DNA from: Tolypocladium sp. Sup5 PDA-1
Taxonomy: Eukaryota > Ascomycota > Sordariomycetes > Hypocreales > Ophiocordycipitaceae
Direction of reading: 5' to 3'
NCBI GenBank assembly: GCA_000750105.3
Contig: JPHH03000004.1
Location: 1-64,000 of the forward strand
Length of the DNA: 64,000 nucleotides
Below the pieces are notes generated by a model. The model did not search any database, was not told the DNA's origin, and saw only the letters and a program-made list of their open reading frames with translations. Position 1 is the stretch's first letter. Every line of letters starts with the position of its first letter. Made by a program: the position numbers and the translations under genes. This document shows, one piece after another, positions 45,307 through 54,071 of the stretch.

Positions 45307-45650
45307 GGACTGACTGGGGCCCAGTCGCATTCCAGCCACCCGCCTGTCTGGCCTTGTCTCTCCATTGTCCGCCCCCGGTCATTGTCCGTCTTCGGGGGGA
45401 AGCTGCAAGCTCGTTAGCAGAGGGTCAAAGGGACAGAACGGAGGGCGCGCTGAGCTGGTTGGTTGCAGCCAGTGAGGAGACGGAGGGACGGATGGATGGA
45501 TGGCGGAAGAGCCACATGCGTGCGCGCCGCCGTACGAGTATGTCTCACCAGTCGTCTGCGTCCGTCGCAAAGCAAACGGGCTGCCGAACCGAACCCATCA
45601 GGGAATCGCATCACTTGTGCTTCTGCTTCCAAGGGTTCCACGTTGGGTTC

Positions 45651-45686
45651 GGTGGACCGTGGACCGTGGACCCGTGGACCGTGGAC
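45651..45686. repeat. GTGGACC short tandem array
   Basis: Four to five imperfect copies of GGACCGT(GG) in direct order. Confidence 0.85.
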
Positions 45687-46469
45687 ACCACGCACACAAC
45701 CCGCGTGCGGTCCTGGTCCTTTGTTGCAAACAGCGTCATCCCCCATCCCCCATCCCCGTGCCCATGCCGTGTCGTGCCATGCCATACATCCGAAGCCCAT
45801 GCTCGCATGCTTCCAGCCACACACACCGCGCCCACGCACGCACAAGCAGCCGCGCTCGTCCAAGACAAGGGGCGGGGGGTCTGGCCCTGTTGTAGCTAAC
45901 TGCCTACATAGTACGGATTACGAAGTACTGTAGTCCGTAGTTGTATGGAGGCAATCGCCAATGTACTGTATGTGTTGGCCCGCGCAGGAGCCGGTGGAGA
46001 ATGAATCGTAGGCCAAGCGGTAGTGTAAGCTCAAGCTGAAAGAGGATGGAGCTTTCCTCTGGCTCGGCCGGGTGCGGCGCAGGATGACGATTCCGGGTCT
46101 CGCGCGACGAGGAGCCCAAGCATACAAGAGGGCTGGGGCTGCTTCTTGTTTCCTGCTCCTCGGTTTCTTGCTTCCCCCCTCCCCCCATTTCCCACTTACA
46201 CGATCGGTTAGGACTGGGTTTCGAGAGATAAAGACGGGTAGACAACCAGCATCACCGCCATCACATCACCACCACAGAAAGAGCCGGGAGCATTAGACAG
46301 ACCATCGGGGGTTCCTGTTTAAGACTTTGGGACTTGCAAACAACCACCACAAATTCAATCTGCCTTGCCGTCCGTCATACGCTTGTTCCCATCGTTGCGT
46401 TAGATTCAACCGGAGACTCAACAAGTACACACACTCGTACCCTACGACAACACCATCACAACCATCACC

Positions 46470-46478
46470 ATGATGCAC

Positions 46479-46521
<43 letters not shown>

Positions 46522-47060
46522 TGACCTCCTCCTCCCACCCTCAACAACAACAGCAACAACAACAGCAACAACAGCAACAACAACAACACCACGAACAGCT
46601 CCTCGCCTCCCACAGCCTCCACCTCCTCGCCCGCCACAACCCCCAGCTCGCCCACAAGCTGCACCAGATGGCCCTCCCGCTGTCCCCCCTCGTGCAGCTC
46701 ACCACCGGCGCCGTCCACCCGCACTTCCCGCGCACCGTCCTGCAGTTCTGGCTGCTCACCGACGCCCAGCTCGAGAGCCTCGCCACCTTCTACCACCAGC
46801 GCTCGCCCTCGCCCTGGTCCGCCCAGTACCCGTGCCCCGTCGTCTGGCGCTCCGACCTGCCCCTCGAGGAGAAGCGCCGCCGGATGGGCAAGTTCATCGG
46901 CCTGCGCGGCTGCGACGTCGACCTTGCTGTCCACCACCCCGGCAAAGTGGCTGCTGCCATCATGGGCGCCGGGGTGCGCTCCGAGGACGACATTGCCGAG
47001 GAGGCGCGGCTGGCGGCGGCGGACGAGGAGGTCTGGAGGCGGAAGCTGAGCCCGTGGTGA
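46470..47060 (+). CDS. Polyglutamine protein with a conserved-looking C-terminal domain
   Basis: Single exon, 196 aa. Residues 5-17 and about 25-39 are Gln runs: the first is largely pure CAG, the second mostly CAA, and they are separated by LTSSSHP. After a His/Leu-rich stretch comes a compact Trp-containing domain of about 110 residues: PHFPRTVLQFWLLTDAQLES, then SPWSAQYPCPVVWRSDLPLE and EKRRRMGKFIGLRGCD. It reads like a real domain found in fungal hypothetical proteins, but I cannot name it. Poly-Q followed by a small folded domain is common in transcriptional regulators. The 5' leader is rich in CAC/CAT repeats. Confidence 0.72.
46482..46587 (+). repeat. CAG/CAA trinucleotide repeat tracts (poly-Q)
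   Basis: Two glutamine-coding tracts; the first has about ten uninterrupted CAG units, the kind most prone to length change, while the second is stabilised by CAA codons. Confidence 0.9.
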
Positions 47061-47108
47061 GAAAAATGCATGCCGGAGTCTTGATGTCACGACTTGTTAT
47101 CTTTACAT

Positions 47109-47167
47109 GGGTTGGGTTTGGTTTGGTTTGGTTTGGTTTGGCTCGGTCTGGTTCGGTTTGCTTTGGT
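47109..47167. repeat. GGTTT pentanucleotide repeat
   Basis: GGTTT units, regular at first and then degenerate, just past the stop codon of the polyglutamine gene and probably in its 3' UTR. Confidence 0.88.
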
Positions 47168-47436
47168 TCACGAGCATGTAGATGAGCGGCGTCACTCGCA
47201 CAGCATCGGAGTAGCATCTGGCTTTTCTTCCTTTGGGGACAACTTGCATAGAAATCACAGCAATGTCATTCATATTCTTTTCAAATCAGCCCCAGCGCCT
47301 CGAGCGCATGGCTTGATGCAGTGCAGGCGGCAAAGCCATATCCGTAGTTGTAGCCGCATTATACAACGCCTTCCGCGTCCCCACGACCATGGCATTGACA
47401 TGGCCATGTGTAGAATCACCACGCCTTCACAGGTGC

Positions 47437-48294
47437 TCATTTCCTGCCCTTCTTGCCGCCCTTGCTCGGCTTGCTCGGCGTGTCGACCAGCACGGCGTCG
47501 TCCTCGCTCGCCCCCTTGGCTGAGTTCTTCTCCGAGTCGTCGAGCTCCTTCATAAACTCGCCCTGAATCTGCCCTCTCCGTTTCTCCCACCACTGCTTCT
47601 CTGATTCCGTCTGGGATTGGATCTCCCCGAGGCTTCGGCGGAGCTTGGTGTTGGCGGCGATCTCGTGGGCCGACTGGAAGATGGTTGGACCCCAGTTGGG
47701 CGCCAGGGCATTGGCCTGCAGACAAATGTTAGCGAGCGATCCCGTATCACACTGCAGTGTTGATCGTATCAGGGCCCTGCCCTCGGCGTACCTCTGTTAC
47801 AACATCTCGCAGCTCCTCCTCCATCTCCTTCTCCGCGCGCTGGAACCTCTGCCACAGGTCATCGCCGACGCTCCCTCGCAGCAGCAACGAGCTGCACGCC
47901 TGCTTGGCTGTCTTGATCTGAATCAGGCGCTCGATATCCTCCACCGCACGCCGCAGAAGCGCTGCTTTCAGGACGCTGTCGGGAACGCGGGGGGACTTTT
48001 CGTTGCCGTCTTCGGGCCCCAGGTGCAGCAGTGACAGGTAGACGTTGCGCTGCAGGTTGGGTCCGAACCAAGGTGCAAGGTTCGCGCTTTCGGCTGTTGG
48101 CGTGCGGGTTAGCATCTCGAGTCTAAATTGCTTGCTTCAAAGGCAAACATCTCCGTGCCCGGCTGGGTTGGGGTGCGCAAAAACCTACCAGCTTTCCGCT
48201 TGCGGTAGATGGTCGAAAAGGTCATGAGCGCGCCGCCGAGGACGAGCAGGTACGCAAAGGGGAGGGCCAGGCCCATCCAATCGACGCCGAACAT
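47437..48294 (-). CDS. SEC66: Translocation protein SEC66 (Sec62/63 complex)
   Basis: Subunit of the Sec62/Sec63 complex that drives post-translational import into the ER. Three exons, 48294-48189, 48093-47792 and 47715-47437, give 228 aa. One N-terminal transmembrane helix (LALPFAYLLVLGGALMTFST) is followed by the basic YRKRKA, then a cytosolic part with LAPWFGPNLQRNVYLSLLHL, VLKAALLRRAVEDIERLIQI and the block ANALAPNWGPTIFQSAHEIA. The C-terminus is Lys/Gly-rich. Order, length and topology match fungal Sec66 (Sec71). An upstream in-frame extension lacks an ATG. It is divergent from NPL4 by 635 bp. Confidence 0.92.
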
Positions 48295-48929
48295 GATTGA
48301 GTATTGCAAGGACGACCAACTGAACAGCGGTAGTATGGAGTAGCAGCAGTAAAAGGAGCGTGGGCAGTCGGTTGTCGTTGGCGTAGAGTTGATTGTTCAA
48401 CGTGGGCACGAGAAGGTGATCGTCAGTGTCGCTCTGGACACATGCCACCTGGGACTTTTCCGGCCTTCTGGCCAGGTAGCCTTCTGTGGCGTGCCTGCCC
48501 CCGGGTGCCTGCCCCGGTAGTGGTTTGTCACCGCCACGGCAGGTGCGTCACAGCCGCCGGGCCGAAGTTTCTCCAGCGTAGCTTACTGTACGGACCGCCC
48601 AAGGCACCTCTGGCGATGACGCTCCACCGCTGACTGGCAGCTGTCCTTGTTCGGCGAGCACGACCACCTAGCGTGCAGCATAGCTCACCAACCATCAACA
48701 TCCACAAGCTTCCACGTCTCGGAAGCCAAGCTACGCTCTCAACCCCAGCTTCGCCCGCAAATCTACCTCTGTTGGCCGCTGGGATCCGCAGATCACACTC
48801 GGCCTGTCATCGCAAGCACATCTGCTGTACCCGTCGGAACGCAGAAGGTCCCTCTCGCATCATCAACGACGACCCCTCCAAAACACCTACCTTTGGCCCC
48901 GCGGCAGACGACAGACCTCATCGCCCGTC
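48295..48929. promoter_or_regulatory. Divergent promoter region (SEC66 / NPL4)
   Basis: 635 bases between divergent starts of two ER/proteostasis genes. No specific operator was identified. Confidence 0.45.
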
Positions 48930-51035
48930 ATGTTGCTGCGACTGCGCGGGCCTGATGGCATGTTCCGCCTGACGGTCGAGCCAAGCACGACATTCGGCGA
49001 GCTTGGTCAGAAGGTGAGCTCTCAAACACGACGCTGCCGCCTAGCGAGGTGCTAACCATGGCGTCACAGCTACTGCCGCAGCTGCCGAGCAACGTCGACC
49101 CCAAGACTCTCACCATGTCGAATTCCCCGACTGGCGGAGATGCAAAGAAGCTCATCGACATTGCCAACTTCAAGCTCGGACAGATCGGACTCAAGTATGC
49201 TGCTCCCCGCCGGCGTTTGCAACGTGATGCTAAGTGGAACAAATAGACATGGGGATTTAATCTTCATCACGTACAAACTCGGCGCCTCTGCCAATGGAGA
49301 CACGAATGGCGATGCCTCTGCAAATGTCACGTCGGCAAGGCTCAGCGGAAAGCCCGTTCTCCCCAACGAAGACGCCCCCATCGACCCGAGCCCCGAGAGA
49401 ATATCGAAGCCTTGGGAAGTGGTCAGACAGTCTGCCCTCGACGATCGTTTAGACAAGCTGGATGGAAAGATTCCGCGAGGACGTGATCGGATGTGCCGAC
49501 ACGGCCCCAAGGGCATGTGCGACAACTGCCAGCCCATGGATCCCTTCGACCCCGGCTACCTTGTCGAAAAGAAGATCAAATACCCCTCCTTCCACTCACA
49601 CCTCCGCAAAGTCAACGCTTCTACAAACAAGCCCGAGCTGGGGAGCTCGTACATACCGCCCCTGGTAGAGCCGTACTACCGCGTGAGACGAGACTGCCCG
49701 ACGGGTCATCCGCCTTGGCCAGAGGGGGTGTGCTCCAAGTGCCAGCCGAGTGCCATTACCCTGAATCCGCAGCCTTTCCGCATGGTCGACCACGTCGAGT
49801 TTTCCTCGCCCTCGATTATTGACGGTTTCATCGATTCGTGGCGCAAGACTGGATCTCAGCGGATAGGATTCCTGTACGGAAAATATACCGAGTACACTGA
49901 AGTTCCCCTTGGCGTCAAAGCCATTGTTGAAGCCATCTACGAGGTACCGCAGGTCGATGAGCTGGACGGAATAACCATGAATGCATGGGAGAACCGGAAA
50001 GACGTTGACGAGGTGGCGAAGCTGTGCGGCTTGGAGCCAGTCGGTGTCATCTGGACGGATCTGCTGGATGCTGGCCAAGGCGACGGCTCGGTCGTCTGCA
50101 AGCGCCACGCCGACTCGTACTTTCTCGCCTCACTTGAAATCTGCTTCTCCTCTAGACTGCAGGCCCAGCACCCGAAAGCTTCGAAATGGAGCGACACGGG
50201 CCGGTTTGGCTCCAACTTTGTCACTTGCATCATCTCTGGGAACGAGCAGGGTGAGATTGCCATCTCGTCATACCAGATGTCCAACGAGGCGGTGGAAATG
50301 GTGCGAGCGGACATCGTCGAACCATCCGCAGACCCCAACGTCATGCTTGTCCGGGATGAAGAAGAGGATGACGGGTCGGTCAGCCGGACGAGATATATCC
50401 CCGAGGTGTTTTATCGCAGGAAGAACGAGTACGGCGCCAACGTGCAGGAGAACGCCAAGCCCTCGTTCCCGGTCGAATACCTCTTTGTCACTCTAACACA
50501 CGGCTTCCCAGCCAACCCCAAGCCCGCATTCACACAGACAGACTTCCCCATCGAGAACAGGGCGTACATAGGGGAGAGTCAGGAACACTCTGCTCTAGCC
50601 AAGACGCTCAACATGGGCCCTGGCATGAAGGCCAGCGAGAACTGCCAGGAACTATCCAACTTCCATCTGCTCTGCTTCGTCCACCAGATGGGGGTCCTTT
50701 CAAAGGTTCGTACCAATTGCACTCCCCCCATATCTACATCTACAAAAAAGCCGCCTGCTAATCTCGCCCAGGACGAGTTCGCCCTGCTCTGCCGCGTCGC
50801 GAGCCAGCACGACCTCGCCGACTCGTTCCAGCTCCGTTCTACGGAGGGCTGGCAGACCCTGCAGGCCATCCTCAAATCGACTGGTGAGCGCATCCCCAAG
50901 CGTCCTCGGGATCGCAATGGCGACTCTGCTTCGGGCAACCTCCCTGCCCGCGACTCGGGTGAGCCTCTTACTAAAAGATTTGCTGCCTTCAGGCTAAACG
51001 AGCGCCACACGCTGGGTCAAGGGCCCGCCGAGTGA
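48930..51035 (+). CDS. NPL4: Nuclear protein localization protein 4 (Cdc48 cofactor)
   Basis: With Ufd1, Npl4 brings ubiquitylated substrates to the Cdc48/p97 unfoldase for ERAD and chromatin extraction. Four exons, 48930-49013, 49070-49194, 49247-50705 and 50772-51035, give 643 aa. The N-terminal UBX-like domain starts MLLRLRGPDGMFRLTVEP. Two zinc-binding clusters follow, CRHGPKGMCDNCQP and CPTGHPPWPEGVCSKCQP, then the inactive MPN domain (HVEFSSPSIIDGFIDSWRKT, GRQRIGFLYG-like) without a JAMM metal site, and a C-terminal helical domain. Length and order fit the family. The last exon ends in a Pro/Arg-rich stretch with no zinc finger of the animal NZF type, as usual in fungi. Confidence 0.96.
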
Positions 51036-51609
51036 GTTTTGTCACGGGGCTTGGAGGGAAGATGAAGGATGGAGCGGTGACTTTGTGATGGCTGGATGAC
51101 TGTCCTTCTGGTTGGCGTTAGGGTGGCATGTCTAAGAGCGATTGAGGCTTTTGCTGGGGGAGGATTGCATCTAGACTATGGAGCGAAGGGCTGATATCAC
51201 CTGGCACGAGCAAGACAGATATAGGCCTTGTGCTTGTCAAAGTCATGTACGACGAAACATTATCATGTCCTTTCCGTGTTCGACAGACCAAGACCCGTGA
51301 CTTGTGGTGTGATTCTTTTTGAGTCTTACTATTTGCACACACGCATATCTCTATTTGCACTCGCCGTAGGCCCACCTTTAGTCTCGGATAAAAAGGGAAT
51401 AGAGGGAATAGAGGGAATAGAAAAAGTACTCGGATTCGACCAGCCGGTGAGTGCAAATAGTAAAATTCTTCTTTTTTGAGCTTCTACCATTTCCATACTC
51501 CCTCCATCTACACAGTGTCACTGGCCTCGTCGCCCAGGCTCCAGGGTTTCTGCACTCTTTACCAACTCGGCCAGAACTACGAGCACAACAGCTCGCCAAG
51601 ATCGCGGAG
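51036..51609. other. Intergenic region after NPL4
   Basis: About 570 bases. It has a short direct repeat GGGAATAGA (51396-51421) and a T-rich stretch near 51470. No gene other than the small frame that follows. Confidence 0.4.
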
Positions 51610-51678
51610 ATGGGGTTTTGCCCCTGTTTTCCCTGCTTCGGCGACATGAAGAAGCAGGACAAGGACAAGGCTAAGTAA
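51610..51678 (+). CDS. Candidate 22-residue Cys-rich, possibly N-myristoylated peptide
   Basis: A very short frame starting MGFCPCFPCFGDM and ending in a Lys/Asp-rich tail. Gly at position 2 fits N-myristoylation, the nearby Cys at 4, 6 and 9 fit palmitoylation, and the Lys tail fits membrane-surface binding, as in small dually acylated anchors. The frame closes with AAG TAA, but AAGTAAGA also reads as a strong splice donor (GTAAGA at 51675), so the peptide may be longer: joining to the CAG ending at about 51749 keeps a frame open for about 43 more codons. Short length makes chance likely; no homologue is claimed. Confidence 0.3.
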   Translation: MGFCPCFPCFGDMKKQDKDKAK

Positions 51679-52607
51679 GAGGAACAACGCGGACAACAGC
51701 AAACACACGAAGATGCACAAGGCATCCTACAAGGGCAAGAAGAAAGCAGGCAAAAGGGGCAGCGAGCGGCAACAACACTGTCCTTTGGACAAGCAAACGA
51801 CCTGGCAATGCTACTCGCCCAAGTTGCATACGCCACAAACCATGTCCTGATGCCCACACAAGCCACACTCTATCCATGATTGCCCTTGAGCAGCCTCCTT
51901 GGGAATCGCTGCCTCACGCCAGATCCCTCCGCCCTACAACAGCTGCCGAAAGTCCGAGTTCCATATCCCATATCCCTCGCCTGGGCGGCAGTAAGTCGGG
52001 AATTTGAGGTACAACTCACCATGTTTTGGCCAGCGATCCCAAAGCCACCACCGTGGTATGTGAATATTTGGAAGGCCGAGCGAGGACACCTCGGAGAGCA
52101 GCCGAAGTGTGATGCGACAACACAACTGTACATGCCAACAGCCCCTTTCGTTCCAGATGTCAGGGGCACTCTTTTAGCCTACGTACTTGTACATAAGCCC
52201 CTGATGATCCGTTCCTGGCATCATTCCTCAACACCAGCGATGTGAGGCCGCACCGGCATCGACGTTGCCCCTTATTCTGGGCAAGGTAAGTTCGCGGCCA
52301 CCGAATCTTTTCCTCGCGCAAATTTGGCTGCCCACGGATGAGAAGCTGACGTCTGGTCGCGGTTTCAACTCTGAGCTGTGTGAACATAACTTATCAAATT
52401 CGATATCTATGCCGAAAACAACCTAACTCGGAATAATAATATCATCGCGTTCCCCGTCCGGCACACATAATTATCCGTGAACGCTGGTATCGCCAGTTAT
52501 CCGTCCCGTAGTCGTAACGAATATCCCTTTCCCAGCCTCATCATGCGTTGTCGTATTCCTTCATGTAGTTGTTGAGCTTCAGTGTTCGTGTCGTCAAATG
52601 TCCCGGT
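51679..52607. other. Intergenic region
   Basis: About 930 bases. The distal third is AT-richer. Possible continuation of the small Cys-rich gene at the left end; otherwise I see nothing supportable. Confidence 0.4.
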
Positions 52608-54071
52608 TTAGTTGGAGTCTGTAGCCGTGGGTGCGCTGGTAGCGGTGGCTGTAGATGTGGTGTTGGTAGCCTCGTCAAACTTGCGGAAGCCACCATTGCC
52701 GAAGCTGGTGAGGCTGCCAGAGGAGCCGGAGCTGCCAGAGGAACCTGATCCACCAGAGCTGCTGGAGCCAGAGCCGCCGGAGCCGCCGGTGAGGCCGCCG
52801 AGGGATCCAGTGAGATCTCCCAGGCCACCGGAGCCAGAGCCGCCGCTGCCCGCAGAAAGGCCATCAGCGAGTAGGCCGCCAGGAGAGATCAACGAGCCAC
52901 CAAGACCCGTCAGGCCACCGAGGCTGGAAAGGTCGAGGCCACCAACGCTGCCTTTGTCGCCCTTGCCTCCATCGCCGCCCTTATCACCCTTGCCTCCCTT
53001 GCCGCCGCCAGAACCGCCAGTCAGACCTCCGGTGATACCACCGAGGCCGCCAGTGAGTCCTCCAAGCGGGCCGCCGCCAGGGCCGGCACTCAAACCTCCA
53101 GTAAGGCCGCCGAGGCCACCAGCACCGCCTCCACCAAGGCCGAGGAGGCTCAAGACATTGTTGAGAAGGCCACCAGTTCCGCCGCCTACCAAGCTGTCAA
53201 CATTTCCGCCGGGGCCTGAGTTGAGAGGAGGAGAAGCGGTAGTCGGGGTAGTATCGCGCTTGCCAAGAACGTCACCTCCAGAGCCACCAGGCAAGTTATC
53301 CAGGAGGCGAGTGAGGAAATCGAGTTGTCTCTCCTGGAGCATCTTTGTAATCTCGTGCTCGGCCATAGAATCCTCTCTCTTGAGGATACCGGGAATGAGC
53401 GCGCCGCCGAGTAAACCCTTGCCCAGCACGCCGCCCTTGTCGCCGCCCTTGTCGCCGCCGGTCGGGCCACCGGTAAGACCTCCAAGACCGCCGGTCAGGC
53501 CGTCGAGAGTGCCGGTTACGCCATCGAGAGGGCCACCACCACTGCCACCCTTTCCATCGCTGCCTCCGGTCAAACCACCGGTCAGCCCCCCGAGAGTGCC
53601 AGTCACACCATCAAGGGGACCACCGCCGTTGCCGCCGGTCAGCCCTCCAACGGTGCCAGTCAAGCCTCCGGTGAGCCCGCCGATGGTACCAGTCAGGCCT
53701 CCTGTAGCGCCGCCGAGGGGGCCAGTGACACCGCCGAGCGGACCGGCGCCGCTGCTGCCGCCACCGCTTCCAGGGCTGCCGCTTCCAGCACTGGTACCGC
53801 CCATGCCGCCGGTCAGGCCGCCGGCAGCACCGCCGAGTTGTCTCTTGTTCATATCATTCTTGCTCTGGCCGCCGAGGAGGCTGCTGAGAAGACCGCTCAA
53901 GAGTTTGTTGGTTTCTCTGGCGTCGAGGGGGAAGTCTCCCTTGTGGCTTGCAAGATTCTGTAGGGCAGCGATATCACGCTGGCTCAGCTGAGAAGAGACA
54001 GCGCGGGCTGGTGCGGCCAAACCGCTGCCTGTAAGGCAGGTGATGAGAACCGCGATCAGGCTGGATTTCAT
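52608..54071 (-). CDS. Secreted glycine-rich repeat protein with kexin sites
   Basis: Single exon, 487 aa. The start is the ATG at 54071, which opens a signal peptide (MKSSLIAVLITCLTGSGLAA); the longer frame upstream lacks an ATG. A propeptide-like part (21-77) ends in Lys-Arg at 76-77. Residues 78-220 and 300-430 are Gly-rich repeats built from GGLTGG, GPLDGVTGTLGG and similar units, with KGDKGG spacers. Between them, residues 233-270 are non-repetitive and partly helical, bounded by Lys-Arg at 231-232 and 271-272. The C-terminus is Ser/Gly then Thr/Ala-rich, without a hydrophobic GPI tail. Likely secreted or wall-bound; function unknown. Fungal Gly-rich adhesins, structural wall proteins and kexin-processed precursors are all possible. 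Confidence 0.82.
   Translation of the reverse strand: MKSSLIAVLITCLTGSGLAAPARAVSSQLSQRDIAALQNLASHKGDFPLDARETNKLLSGLLSSLLGGQSKNDMNKRQLGGAAGGLTGGMGGTSAGSGSPGSGGGSSGAGPLGGVTGPLGGATGGLTGTIGGLTGGLTGTVGGLTGGNGGGPLDGVTGTLGGLTGGLTGGSDGKGGSGGGPLDGVTGTLDGLTGGLGGLTGGPTGGDKGGDKGGVLGKGLLGGALIPGILKREDSMAEHEITKMLQERQLDFLTRLLDNLPGGSGGDVLGKRDTTPTTASPPLNSGPGGNVDSLVGGGTGGLLNNVLSLLGLGGGGAGGLGGLTGGLSAGPGGGPLGGLTGGLGGITGGLTGGSGGGKGGKGDKGGDGGKGDKGSVGGLDLSSLGGLTGLGGSLISPGGLLADGLSAGSGGSGSGGLGDLTGSLGGLTGGSGGSGSSSSGGSGSSGSSGSSGSLTSFGNGGFRKFDEATNTTSTATATSAPTATDSN
52780..53840 (-). repeat. Degenerate GGLTGG-coding repeat array
   Basis: Imperfect 9-36 bp units rich in GGC/GGT/ACT/CTC coding Gly-Gly-Leu-Thr-Gly-Gly and variants, interrupted by the unique segment near 53256-53375. 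The bias leaves the complementary strand open for about 459 Pro-rich codons, an artefact of the repeat. Confidence 0.85.

Larger units (their letters stand above)
44515..46469. other. Microsatellite-rich intergenic region
   Basis: About 1.95 kb between ORC3 and the polyglutamine gene with no supportable gene. It is dense in simple sequence: TCTG/TCCG (44864-44909), GGTT (45254-45306), a GTGGACC array (45651-45686) and CCATCCC runs near 45738-45760, with short palindromic TAGTCCGTA-type motifs near 44775 and 45910-45940. The many open frames here are products of repeats. Confidence 0.5.

Noticed and set aside
46293..47090. 265-codon minus-strand frame with poly-Leu
   Set aside because: Antisense of the CAG/CAA tracts and the polyglutamine gene.
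52612..53991. 459-codon proline-rich open frame on the plus strand
   Set aside because: It is the complement of the GGLTGG repeats; Gly codons read as Pro on the other strand, and the minus frame has a signal peptide and a sensible start.
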